A stretch of DNA of 64,000 bases from Amycolatopsis sp. EV170708-02-1 (GTDB lineage Bacteria > Actinomycetota > Actinomycetes > Mycobacteriales > Pseudonocardiaceae), in NCBI RefSeq assembly GCF_022479115.1, contig NZ_CP092497.1, forward strand, positions 1-64,000, in the 5' to 3' direction. Positions 44,807 through 53,181 of this stretch are shown in pieces. How positions within the stretch are numbered: position 1 is the first letter of the stretch; every line of letters begins with the position of its first letter. A program made the translations under genes and the position numbers. Below the pieces are notes generated by a model. It was not told the origin of the DNA. It saw nothing but the letters and a program-made list of their open reading frames with translations, and did no database searches.

Positions 44807-45183
44807 GCGACATGCAGCGTCCCCGGTTCTACGGCCTGTTGAAGGTGAGCACGGTGTTGCTGGCGGCCACGCTGCTGGTGCAGGGGATCACCGCCGGTCA
44901 GCTCCTGTCCGGCGGAGGCGGCGGCTCGGTGCACCACGCCACGGGCCCCCTCGTCACGGCGGCGATGATCGTGCAGATCGTCGCCGCGCTCCTGGTGTGG
45001 CGTGTGGGCCGCGGATCGGCGCGGCACGCGGCCATCAGCGCGATCCTTCTGGTGCTGATCGGCGTCCAGTTCGTGGTCGGCGGCAGCGGCGACCTCGCCG
45101 TCCATGCCCCGCTGGGGGTGGCGTTGTTCGGGGCGAGCACCGTGCTGGTCGCGCAGGTTTGGTCGCCCCGTCTCGCAGGCTGA
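44803..45183 (+). CDS. Four-helix membrane protein with two conserved-looking His motifs
   Basis: A 126-aa protein from the GTG at 44803, overlapping the P450 stop (GTGA); ATG 44812 is an alternative. Four hydrophobic helices. Histidines stand in GSVHHATGPLV and LAVHAPLGVAL, placed like haem ligands in small b-type cytochrome or CtaA-like domains. It could be an electron carrier, or simply a membrane protein. I could not name the family. Confidence 0.7.
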   Translation: MSDMQRPRFYGLLKVSTVLLAATLLVQGITAGQLLSGGGGGSVHHATGPLVTAAMIVQIVAALLVWRVGRGSARHAAISAILLVLIGVQFVVGGSGDLAVHAPLGVALFGASTVLVAQVWSPRLAG

Positions 45184-45225
45184 TGCCCTCGCCCCGTTTC
45201 CCGCGGACAAGAACGGAAGCAGCAA

Positions 45226-45909
45226 ATGAAACTGACCATCTTCGGACCGACCGGCCTGGTCGGACGGCAGATCCTGGCTCAGGCCATCGCCGCGGGCCAC
45301 GACATCACGGCGGTGGCCCGCGATCCGGCGAAACTCGGCGCCCAGGTGCGCAGTGCGCCGAACGTGCGGGTGGTGACCGCAGACCTGAGCCACGCGGATC
45401 CGGCCCCGCTCAAGGCCTCGGTCGACGGCGCTGACGCGGTGCTGTCGGCGATCGGACCGCGCAAGAAAGCCGAGCACGGCATCGTCTCGAAAAGTGCCAG
45501 GGCGCTCGCCGCCGCGGTGGAGTCCGCGTCGGTACCCCGCCTGCTCGTCGTCAGCGGGGTCGGTGTCTCGACCGTGCCGACGCCCGGCCGCCCGCACCCG
45601 CCCAAACGCGAACCGGGCGCGGGGCTGATCATGCACTACTTCGCCACACCGGTGGCCAAGCGTGTGCTCGGCGCTCATTTCATCGATGTCGCGCTGATGG
45701 AGGATTTCATGCGCGGCTGTGACCTGGACTGGACGGTCATGCGGGTGCCGTACGTGATGGACCGACCGCCGACCGGCCGCTACCGGACGGCCTACGGGCA
45801 CACCCTGCGCGCTGCCCTCCGCATCGCGGCCGCGGACGCGGCCGAATTCATGCTGCGGCTGATCGACCAGCCCGAGGCGAGCAGGAAGGTCGTCACAGTC
45901 GCGTACTGA
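45226..45909 (+). CDS. NAD(P)-binding SDR-type reductase/epimerase
   Basis: A 227-aa protein of the atypical SDR (NmrA/SDR_a5-like) type. The dinucleotide motif is IFGPTGLVGRQI (~4-15) and the NADP-preferring VARDPAKLG (~31). No Tyr-x3-Lys pair is clear, so it may be a flavin or NADPH reductase-type protein. It is probably in the same operon as the P450 (gap 42 bases). It may reduce a product or serve as a redox partner. Confidence 0.85.
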   Translation: MKLTIFGPTGLVGRQILAQAIAAGHDITAVARDPAKLGAQVRSAPNVRVVTADLSHADPAPLKASVDGADAVLSAIGPRKKAEHGIVSKSARALAAAVESASVPRLLVVSGVGVSTVPTPGRPHPPKREPGAGLIMHYFATPVAKRVLGAHFIDVALMEDFMRGCDLDWTVMRVPYVMDRPPTGRYRTAYGHTLRAALRIAAADAAEFMLRLIDQPEASRKVVTVAY

Positions 45910-45913
45910 CCGC

Positions 45914-45940
45914 GCTACCGGTAGCGGTGCGTGGACGCAC
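45914..45940 (+). terminator. Palindromic terminator after the SDR gene
   Basis: GCTACCGGTAGC (45914-45925) is followed directly by GTGCGT-GG-ACGCAC (45927-45940). Both begin 5 bases after the SDR stop. The rest of the gap to 46342 holds no gene I can support. Confidence 0.5.
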
Positions 45941-46342
45941 TCCTCGGTTCCGCTGTCCATAGCGATCAGGACCATGCCGTAGGAACGGTTGCGGCACAAC
46001 ACGAAAGTCGGCGTCCCGGTCTCGCCACGCGCTGACCTACTGAGTCGAGGTGGCCCACTACATGCCGAACCCGCGCTATCGGAAGAGGTCCTGCGCGTCG
46101 CCCGAGAACGCGCGACGGGGTGACCTCGGTCATCCGGCCGTCCCCCACCCGGGAGGCTCCACCAACGCAGCCCATGGCTCCGGACTGGGCAAGGTCCGCT
46201 CGGTGACAGAGCGGGTGCGCCGAGGTACTTGCGATCGAGTGAGGTGACCTGCAGCAACCTGCTTGGCCGTCACCATGGCGGCGACCGTCCCGTACCTCGC
46301 CGGCCGACAGAACCGCGGGCGCACAAGCGGCCTCGACCGAGT

Positions 46343-46432
46343 ATGTCGACGAGTTTCAGCATCGTCGCCGACGCGGTAGACCCCGCAACCGCCGCTCAGC
46401 GCATTGCCGAACTCGTCCACTCGAACGACTGA
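46343..46432 (+). CDS. 29-aa hypothetical peptide
   Basis: ATG 46343 to TGA 46432, reading MSTSFSIVADAVDP and AAQRIAELVHSND. It is amphipathic and could form a helix. There is no clear ribosome binding site, and it ends 8 bases before a second small gene. It may be a remnant or a small leader gene. Low confidence. Confidence 0.3.
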   Translation: MSTSFSIVADAVDPATAAQRIAELVHSND

Positions 46433-46440
46433 GGAGCCAC

Positions 46441-46656
46441 ATGAAGATCTCGCCGCTTCGCCAGGAGTTCATCTCTCAGGCGGTCGACCTGATGGAACTC
46501 GGCGCATGCTTCGGGAGCGCGTCGACCACAGCCGCCACGATCGGTCGGGCCTCGCGGCCCGAGCGGTCATGGCGCGATCACGGGGAAATAGGTCTGAACT
46601 TCGCCGGTCGACGGCTCGAAGTAACCCGCCAGTTCGAGATCTCGCCACATACCTGA
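46441..46656 (+). CDS. 71-aa hypothetical protein with strong ribosome binding site
   Basis: GAGGAG stands six bases before ATG 46441. The first ~28 residues (MKISPLRQEFISQAVDLMELG) look like a real helical protein. The last 30 codons overlap the convergent gene at 46567 and look antisense. It may be truncated. No family recognised. Confidence 0.35.
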   Translation: MKISPLRQEFISQAVDLMELGACFGSASTTAATIGRASRPERSWRDHGEIGLNFAGRRLEVTRQFEISPHT

Positions 46657-47211
46657 CCATAAGCCGGTCGTCTCGTCGCGAAGTGCGGTCGGCGACGTCC
46701 AAGCTCCCTGGCCCGCTGCCCGCACGTCGTCGGCGGTCCAGTCCGCCGGGAAATAGGTGTGGGTGACGAAGAACGGCTTGCTCATGTCTTCGGCGGAGTC
46801 CTCGAAATGGCGCACTGGCGCTAGCGGGTATCCCTCCGGGCGATCCAACCCCGGCTGCCCCGCAGTGGCCTCCAGGAACGACTTCAACCCGTTGAGCACG
46901 GGCCAGAAGACCGACTGCGGCAGAACTTTCCGCGACCACCGGCTATAGCGGCTCTCCAGCACGACGAGATCGTTGACGAAATCGATCATGCATCCGTTCC
47001 CGACCAGGGTCCGTTCCTCGGCGTGGCATCGCTGCAATGTCGCACCGAGCTGATCGAGCATCGAGAGGTTCGGTTGCACGTCGGTGTAGAGCCAGGCCGC
47101 GAGCGGCAAGAGTTCTTCCGGCGCCATGATCCGCAACCGGCGATGATCGTCGAAGGCGAGCCCGATCGAGTCCCCCACGGTGAGAGGCGAGCTCAGGGTG
47201 GGAGACGTCAT
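46567..47211 (-). CDS. Partner protein of the WXG100-type toxin-like gene (possible immunity or toxin)
   Basis: A 214-aa soluble protein starting at ATG 47211, 22 bases after the stop of the WXG100-type gene. It has several Trp/Tyr-rich segments, with the C-terminus reading HTYFPADWTADDVRAAGQGAW and TGEVQTYFPV. The last part faintly resembles the end of EndoU nucleases, but the catalytic histidines and the GGGH motif are not seen. An immunity protein for the preceding gene is the simplest reading of the context. Not firmly identified. Confidence 0.55.
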   Translation of the reverse strand: MTSPTLSSPLTVGDSIGLAFDDHRRLRIMAPEELLPLAAWLYTDVQPNLSMLDQLGATLQRCHAEERTLVGNGCMIDFVNDLVVLESRYSRWSRKVLPQSVFWPVLNGLKSFLEATAGQPGLDRPEGYPLAPVRHFEDSAEDMSKPFFVTHTYFPADWTADDVRAAGQGAWTSPTALRDETTGLWSGMWRDLELAGYFEPSTGEVQTYFPVIAP

Positions 47212-47233
47212 TTGCGCGGGTTCTCCTTCGTCG

Positions 47234-48838
47234 TCACGGGAACTTCACCGGCGGATCCAGCCTGCCGTCGGGATAGTAGGTGGGCGGGCTGAGGAATCCG
47301 CCCGGCCCCGCCATTCCGTTCGGGTTGGCGAAGCCCGAGATGTTGATGGTGCTGCCCGCGTTCGGATGGTTCCCGCTGCCGCTGCCGTGGTTGGCACCAC
47401 CGGGATCCCAAATAGGTGTGAAGGGGATCTGTCCCTGCCCCTGCCACTGGTAGCTCTGCTGGCCTCCAGGCCTGACCGGCATCGGCGTGATCCCCCCGTT
47501 CGGGTTGCCACCGTTCCACGCCTGATCCCCGAGGTTCTGCACGGTTCCCTGGTTCAGGCCCTGCGGGAACATCGTGCTCATCGGCTTGCCCGCCACGCCG
47601 CCGTTCGGGTCGGCCATCGTCGGGTGGTGCAGGTTGTAGACACCATTGGCGTCAGGGTATGAACCATACGGTCCCGTGCCGGGCGGCGCCGGTGGCGCGT
47701 TGTGCGGCGGCGGGCCGACCGGGCCCTGGTACACCGGCGGGTTACCGCCGTTCACCCCGGCTCCGTGCCAGTTGGGGCGGCCACCAGGCCCGGGCGTGTT
47801 GTGCGGGGCGGTGCCCGGGGGCAGGTCGCTGTTCAACATGTGTCCGCCGGTGAACCCCCAAGGCCTCGGCGGCGCCGTGCTGCCGGGTGGCCGTGGCCTC
47901 GGCGGCTTGAGGTTCCCCAGGCTCACGTGGTCGTGCGCGGACTGGGGGACGTCCACGCCCCCGTAGGGATGCTGGTCCGGTTTGCCCGGTGACTGGTCGA
48001 GCGAGCGCGATCCACCGCCCGAGCTGCTGGGACCGGTCCTTCCCGGGGACAGCGAGCCCGGCGGTCGCGCGGCCGGCGGTTTGCCGGTCTTGATCTTCTT
48101 GAGCCCGTCCGACGCCTTCCCGAAGACGTCGTCCGCCTTGCGAATCAGCACCGACAGCTTCTTGAGCGCGCCGATGAGGCTCTTGACGATGCCGGCGATC
48201 TTGGTCGCGGTCTTCGCGACCAGCGCCGCCACCTGCGGCACCACCCAGGTCAGCCCGATCCCGCAGGTCGCGATCACCTGCAGGGCCCAGGAAACCAGGT
48301 GTGCCACCACTTCCGCGATGATGTCGCGGACGAGTCCACGCACTGCCGCGACCACCTCGCCCGCGGTCTGGACCCCGCTCCCCGCGCCCGCGCTCGCCTC
48401 CCCCGCAGCCGAGATCAACGTGGCCAGCTCGGTGCTCTGCGCGCGGTAGGCGTCGGCGCTCGTGCCCACCCAGCTCTGCACGTCGGCGTCGACCTGCATG
48501 ACCAGGTCTTGCCCCACGCTCTCGAGCTCCTTCGCGATGTTCTGCCAAGTCTGCGCTTGCGCGGCGACCTGATCCGGATTGCCCGCGAGTTCGTCCAGCG
48601 CCTCCTTGAGCGGGCCGACGTGCTCCATCAACCAGCCGACGCCCGCGGCGAGGACCGAACCGAACGGATCGGCCACCACCGACAGGGCTTCCAGCGCCGT
48701 CCCCGCGACACCCATCACCGCCGAAGCCCAGTCACCGCTTTCGATGCTGGACTTCACTCCCTGGGCTTCCTCCAGCAGCGGGACCCCGGTCGCCCACGTC
48801 GTCGAGCTGACCGTCTCCGCGACCAACGGATTCGCCAA
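47234..48838 (-). CDS. WXG100/ESX-type secreted protein with proline/glycine-rich C-terminus
   Basis: About 534 aa from a TTG at 48838 (MANPLVAET...; GGGGATGG upstream), although the frame is open to GTG 48913. Residues ~1-160 are an all-alpha WXG100/LXG-like domain (QTWQNIAKELESVG; VQSWVGTSADAYRAQS). A hydrophobic helical part (AALVAKTATKIAGIVKSLIGAL) and basic linker follow. From ~270 it is Pro/Gly/Asn-rich, ending in GGHMLNSDLPPGTAPHNTPG ... STMFPQGLNQGTVQNLGDQA. This is the form of type VII secreted polymorphic toxins, and the tail may be an EndoU-like nuclease. The catalytic residues are not certain. Confidence 0.65.
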   Translation of the reverse strand: MANPLVAETVSSTTWATGVPLLEEAQGVKSSIESGDWASAVMGVAGTALEALSVVADPFGSVLAAGVGWLMEHVGPLKEALDELAGNPDQVAAQAQTWQNIAKELESVGQDLVMQVDADVQSWVGTSADAYRAQSTELATLISAAGEASAGAGSGVQTAGEVVAAVRGLVRDIIAEVVAHLVSWALQVIATCGIGLTWVVPQVAALVAKTATKIAGIVKSLIGALKKLSVLIRKADDVFGKASDGLKKIKTGKPPAARPPGSLSPGRTGPSSSGGGSRSLDQSPGKPDQHPYGGVDVPQSAHDHVSLGNLKPPRPRPPGSTAPPRPWGFTGGHMLNSDLPPGTAPHNTPGPGGRPNWHGAGVNGGNPPVYQGPVGPPPHNAPPAPPGTGPYGSYPDANGVYNLHHPTMADPNGGVAGKPMSTMFPQGLNQGTVQNLGDQAWNGGNPNGGITPMPVRPGGQQSYQWQGQGQIPFTPIWDPGGANHGSGSGNHPNAGSTINISGFANPNGMAGPGGFLSPPTYYPDGRLDPPVKFP

Positions 48839-49249
48839 AACCAACCATCCCCAGTAGCAGGACTCACTCGTGCCCGCCCAGGCAAGCACGAGCCGGCGCA
48901 CACCACCAGTCACCAGATCCGACTATGCCCGTTCATCGCGAAAGAGTGCCCGGAACGGCCATGCAATGGCACGAAGACGACAAAGCACCCGAGCCGACCA
49001 ATAGCCAGACGCACTGCACCCAAAGCGTGGGCGGCACTAGACGAGGCCGGCGCCGTGGAACCGCACCGCGCAGTCGGCCACATCCCCAGCCGTCCCCCTC
49101 CGGAATGGCAGTCCCGGGACATCGTGTTCGGCGGACCTCGCCAATCCGGTCATGCGTCCTTTCGCCCGAGATACTTGAACGCGCAACCAAATGCGAGTAC
49201 TAGTGGCACCAGGACCGATAGGGTCCGTCCGCACTTCAGGGGAGTATTG

Positions 49250-50143
49250 ATGCGTCTTGGATTCAGCCTTCCGGTATTCGGCAAGGCGGCGGCCACACCG
49301 GGCGGAATCGCGCGATACGCGCGTACGGCGGAGCAGGCCGGGGCAGCCAGTCTCTGGGTCGGCGACCGGTTGCTGTCGCCGGTAAACCCGGAGGTGTCCT
49401 ACCCGGGCTACGACACCATGCCCGAGGAGTTCTGGACCGCCCAGGATCCGTTCACCGCACTGGCCGTCGCCGCCGCCGTGACCGAAACCGCGATCCTCGG
49501 GTCCAGCACCATCAACGCGACGCAGTATCAGCCTGCCAACTTCGCCCGGCTGCTGACCAGCATCGACGTGGCCAGCAACGGCCGGCTACTCCCCGGCCTG
49601 GGCATCGGCTGGTCACCCGACGAATACGCGGCCGTCGGCATTCCGATGGCGGAACGCGGCAAGCGACTGGACGACCTACTCGATCTTCTCGACACCTGGT
49701 GGACCAAGGACACCGTGTCCCACAACGGCATCGGCTACACCATCCCGGAGACCCACGTCCACCTGAAACCGGCACGCAAGCCGCCCGTACACCTGGCCGG
49801 GTTCGGCGAGAAGGCCCTGCGCCGGGTCGCCGAGCGGGCGGACGGCTGGCTGCCGGTCTGGACGGTGCCCGAAACCTTCCCCGCCGACATGCTCACCTCC
49901 ACCCTGGCCAAGATCCGGGCCGACGCCGAACAAGCCGGTCGCGACCCGCAGACACTGGGCGTGGCGCTGCGAGTGAACGCCGCCCCGGACACGAAGCCGG
50001 AACTCATCGCCGAGTCAGTGACGAAGATCGTCGCGACACTCGACCCGGACCACACCTTCGTCGACCTCACCTACCTGACCGGCAGCGTAGACGAACACAT
50101 CGACCTCACCGGCCTCCTGCTGGAACTGACCGCCAGGGGCTGA
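49250..50143 (+). CDS. Luciferase-like (F420-dependent type) oxidoreductase
   Basis: A 297-aa TIM-barrel enzyme from ATG 49250 (GGGGAGTATTG upstream). Typical blocks: RYARTAEQAGAASLWVGDR, SNGRLLPGLGIGWSPDEYAA, PPVHLAGFGEKALRRVAERADGW. It stands alone between the toxin-like pair and the two-component system. Substrate unknown. The gap 48839-49249 upstream has no supported gene. Confidence 0.85.
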   Translation: MRLGFSLPVFGKAAATPGGIARYARTAEQAGAASLWVGDRLLSPVNPEVSYPGYDTMPEEFWTAQDPFTALAVAAAVTETAILGSSTINATQYQPANFARLLTSIDVASNGRLLPGLGIGWSPDEYAAVGIPMAERGKRLDDLLDLLDTWWTKDTVSHNGIGYTIPETHVHLKPARKPPVHLAGFGEKALRRVAERADGWLPVWTVPETFPADMLTSTLAKIRADAEQAGRDPQTLGVALRVNAAPDTKPELIAESVTKIVATLDPDHTFVDLTYLTGSVDEHIDLTGLLLELTARG

Positions 50144-50409
50144 TCTGTCCGCCGCGGCACCCGCGACCCAGGCGACGATGGAAGGGCGACCTCGGCAGAC
50201 ACGCCGGCGCCAAAGTCGTTCGGCACACATCCCCGACCGCGTCCCGATCTGGATCGCATCACTCCGCCGGAAAGAGAGCCGCAGCACCGGCGCCTGCGTG
50301 GTCATCGCAAGAAGCCCCCTCGACTCAGCGATTCCGGCGGGCGGCGCGCAGCCCTTGGGCGGGACCGGAACGCCGGCAGCCCCAGGCATCAGCTCAAGCA
50401 AGGTTGGGT

Positions 50410-51066
50410 TCAGTCCCCCACCCGGCCGGTGTCGTACGCCCACATCGCGATCTCGACCCTGTTTCGGACGCCGATTTTGGTCAGCAGGCTGGCGACGTGG
50501 GTTTTGGCGGTCGTCAAGCCGATGAACAGCTCGGCGGCGATCTCGGCGTTCGTGCGGCCGCGGGCGACCAGCGTCAGCACCTGTTCCTCGCGTTCGGTGA
50601 GCGGCTCGATCGGTTGGGTCCGCCGGCTCGACGGTTCCCTGGCGGCGAACGTGGCCAGCAGCCGCCGGGTGATGTTCGGCGCGATCAGGGCATCGCCGAC
50701 GGCGGCGGCATGGACGGCCTGGACGAGCAGCTCCGTCCCGGCGTCCTTGAGCAGAAAGCCTCGGGCGCCGGCCCGGAGCGCACCCTGGATGTACTCGTCG
50801 AGGTCGAATGTCGTGATCACGACTACCGCGATCGGGTCCGGAACGCCCCGCCCTGCGAGGAGCTTGGTCACTTCGATGCCGTCGAGCCCGGGCATCTGGA
50901 TGTCGACCAGGCACACGTCGGGGTGGAGCCGACGCGCCAGCTCGACGGCGGCGTGGCCGTCGGCGGCTTGGCCGACGACCTCGATACCGGGCTGGGCGTC
51001 AAGGATCATCGACAGGCCGGTGCGCACCAGATCCTGGTCGTCGGCCACCAGCACGCGCACCGTCAT
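50410..51066 (-). CDS. NarL/FixJ-type response regulator
   Basis: A 218-aa regulator. The receiver has the acidic pair DDQD (~9-12), the phosphoacceptor Asp in VCLVDIQMPGLDG (~54), the Thr in VVVITTFDLDEY and the Lys in GFLLKDAG. The C-terminal LuxR HTH is LTEREEQVLTLVARGRTNAE ... AKTHVASLLTKIG. ATG 51066 overlaps the kinase stop (ATGA). It forms a pair with the adjacent histidine kinase. Confidence 0.95.
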   Translation of the reverse strand: MTVRVLVADDQDLVRTGLSMILDAQPGIEVVGQAADGHAAVELARRLHPDVCLVDIQMPGLDGIEVTKLLAGRGVPDPIAVVVITTFDLDEYIQGALRAGARGFLLKDAGTELLVQAVHAAAVGDALIAPNITRRLLATFAAREPSSRRTQPIEPLTEREEQVLTLVARGRTNAEIAAELFIGLTTAKTHVASLLTKIGVRNRVEIAMWAYDTGRVGD

Positions 51067-52205
51067 CGGCGTACTTTAGTCGGCAGTTCGGCGTCGACCG
51101 TCCACCCGCCCTCGGGCGCCGGCCCGGCACGCAGCGTGCCGCCGAGCAGCTGCACACGCTCGGTCATCCCCAGCAGCCCGAAGCCATGGTTCACCGACCG
51201 TGCCGGGTCGATCTGCCCGTCGTCGGTCACGCGCAGCCGCAGCGTTCCCGCGCCCTCCTCGACCCGGATCTCCACGCGTGAAGCGTTGCGGGCGTGCCGC
51301 AGGGCGTTGGTCAGCGCCTCCTGCGCCAGCCGGTAGACCGCCGTGTCGATCTGGGGCGGAAGTTCGTCCAGGTCATCCGGCAACTCCACGTCGACGACCG
51401 GGGCCGGGGCGCGTCGCGCGAGGGACATCAGGTCGGCAACGCCGGGCTGGGGGGCGTACCCCGCCGGTGCTCCGTCGCGCAGCACCCGGACCATCGCCCG
51501 CATCTCCGCAAGTGTCCGCGACGCTTCCCCTTCGATCGCCGCCAGCACGTCGAGTGCCGCCTCGGGTCGCTGGCCGGCCATCGCCCGGCCCGCTTGCGCC
51601 TGCACGGCGATCGCCGAGACGTGGTGGGCGACGATGTCGTGCAACTCGCGCGCGAGACCGACCCGCTCCTGGCCGCGGATTTGGTCCACCGCCCGGCGAC
51701 GGCTCTCGGCGCGGTAGCGGAACGCCGCTCCGCCCGCCGCCGCCGCGGCGAGGATGGCGAGCCCGCCGAAGATCTCGGTCGGCCCGATGTGGTCGGGGAC
51801 CATTCCGATTCCCGCGGCGACCGCCACCACCGCCAGCCCGATCGCGATCTCGCGCCCTGAGCCCCAGCGAACCAGCGCGTAGACGAGCACCAGGACGTAG
51901 ATCATCGTGTCGAGGCCCACGCTCGGGGCCCCGCCCAGCAGACTCGCCAGTCCCAACGCCGTCGCGGTGCCGAAGGCCACCACGACACAGGCCAACGGGT
52001 GGGTACGCCGCCACAGCAGCACCGGCGCGAGTCCGACCGCCACGATCGTCGCGAACGGCCGCCAGGCGACGTCGTCCCGGAGGGCTCCCTCGAGCAGCGC
52101 CGTCACGATCAACGCCCCGACCAGCACCCAGTCGCGCGGCATCCGTCCGGGAGCGTCCGTGGCGCGCGGTTCGGTCCACAGCGAGCGCAGGGTGTTGGGG
52201 GTCAC
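51063..52205 (-). CDS. Sensor histidine kinase (HisKA_3 type)
   Basis: A 380-aa membrane kinase. Five or six hydrophobic helices cover residues ~25-165. The H-box is ARELHDIVAHHVSAIAVQAQ (phospho-His ~200) and the ATPase domain has EALTNALRHARNAS and VTDDGQIDP with GFGLLGMTERV. There is no extracytoplasmic sensor loop, so the signal is membrane-borne or intracellular. ATG 52205 is the first good start. Confidence 0.93.
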   Translation of the reverse strand: MTPNTLRSLWTEPRATDAPGRMPRDWVLVGALIVTALLEGALRDDVAWRPFATIVAVGLAPVLLWRRTHPLACVVVAFGTATALGLASLLGGAPSVGLDTMIYVLVLVYALVRWGSGREIAIGLAVVAVAAGIGMVPDHIGPTEIFGGLAILAAAAAGGAAFRYRAESRRRAVDQIRGQERVGLARELHDIVAHHVSAIAVQAQAGRAMAGQRPEAALDVLAAIEGEASRTLAEMRAMVRVLRDGAPAGYAPQPGVADLMSLARRAPAPVVDVELPDDLDELPPQIDTAVYRLAQEALTNALRHARNASRVEIRVEEGAGTLRLRVTDDGQIDPARSVNHGFGLLGMTERVQLLGGTLRAGPAPEGGWTVDAELPTKVRR

Positions 52206-52366
52206 GCGCCCAGCCTAGGGACCGCCGAGGCGCCAGGGACCGACCGAAAGAACGAGACGCCGCTCCTCCCTGCGGCCGGGCGGGTCCGGCCTCGACGCCG
52301 ATGTGCCCGCGGCCGGGCTCGGCGATCGTTGGCCCACCGGTCCTCACCACGACAACGGAGCCCACG

Positions 52367-52801
52367 ATGACAACACGTCAAACCACCACGACCGCACTGG
52401 ACGAGCAGCGGATCCCGGTGAGAGCCAAACTCGCCGCGGCGTGGACGAGCCTGGTGCTCCTCTACGCCTATGTGGACATTCTCGCCTTCTACAAACCCGG
52501 CGTCATCAAGGACATCGAGGCAGGCGTCGTCTTCGAGTTCGACATCAGCCAGACGTTGTTCGCCGTCTTCCTCACGCTCATGGCGATCCCGGCCCTCATG
52601 GTCGTGCTGTCGATGACCCTGCCCGCCCGGGCGAACCGCACCACGAACCTCATCGTGGCCTCGATACAGGTCCCCTTCGCGGCGTTCAACGCGGTGGGCG
52701 AGTCCTGGAGGTACTTCTACGGCCTCGGTGTCGCACTGGAATTGATCGTTCTCGCCCTCATCCTGCGGTGCGCCTGGACCTGGCCCCGCACCGCACGGTG
52801 A
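52367..52801 (+). CDS. DUF6326-like four-helix membrane protein
   Basis: A 144-aa membrane protein from ATG 52367, with a short polar N-terminus and four helices (AAWTSLVLLYAYVDILAFYK; FAVFLTLMAIPALMVVLSM among them). I recall this pattern (YKPGVI ... FEFDISQTLF) as DUF6326. It is divergent from the kinase gene with a 160-base gap, so it may be a target of that system. Function unknown. Confidence 0.75.
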   Translation: MTTRQTTTTALDEQRIPVRAKLAAAWTSLVLLYAYVDILAFYKPGVIKDIEAGVVFEFDISQTLFAVFLTLMAIPALMVVLSMTLPARANRTTNLIVASIQVPFAAFNAVGESWRYFYGLGVALELIVLALILRCAWTWPRTAR

Positions 52802-52807
52802 TCTTGT

Positions 52808-53176
52808 CTACACCGCGAGCGCGACCGCCAGGACCAGGTCCGCCTTGTGCGTGATCGAGACCTGAACCTCCACGACGCCGAGCGCGGCGGCGCCCGCGGC
52901 CGCCGCGCCGGTGAGCACCACCAGGGCCGCTCCGGAATCGGCTCGTTCGACGGCGATCTGGCGCGGCGCGACGCCTCCGGCGAAACCGGTGCCGATCGCC
53001 TTCGCGACGGCTTCCTTCGCGGCGAACCGGCCCGCCAGGAACTCCCGGCGTCGATCGGGGCCGAACCCGGCCGCGGTGGCGAGTTCGGACTCGGCGTAAA
53101 CGTAGGCACGGAACCACGGCCGTGCCAGCAGCCGGTCCAGTTCGCCGAGGTACAGCAGGTCGGCCCCGATCCGCAT
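52808..53176 (-). CDS. Holo-ACP synthase (AcpS-type phosphopantetheinyl transferase), copy 1
   Basis: A 122-aa enzyme that adds 4'-phosphopantetheine to a carrier-protein Ser. The metal-binding Asp is in IGADLLYLGEL (~5) and the second block is RFAAKEAVAKAIG (~50-62). Ends with ITHKADLVLAVAL as in AcpS. It is the last gene of the nine-gene biosynthetic operon (gap 5 bases). Two other AcpS-type genes occur in this cluster, so it may be specific for one of the two ACPs. Confidence 0.85.
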   Translation of the reverse strand: MRIGADLLYLGELDRLLARPWFRAYVYAESELATAAGFGPDRRREFLAGRFAAKEAVAKAIGTGFAGGVAPRQIAVERADSGAALVVLTGAAAAGAAALGVVEVQVSITHKADLVLAVALAV

Positions 53177-53181
53177 CAGGC

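Noticed and set aside
41054..46257. Long minus-strand frames opposite the ABC half-transporter, P450 and SDR genes
   Set aside because: Shadow frames with biased composition and no recognisable domain; they oppose well-identified coding sequence.
45914..46342. Possible transposase remnant between the SDR gene and the small ORFs
   Set aside because: Short open frames on both strands but no recognisable transposase motif or inverted repeats.
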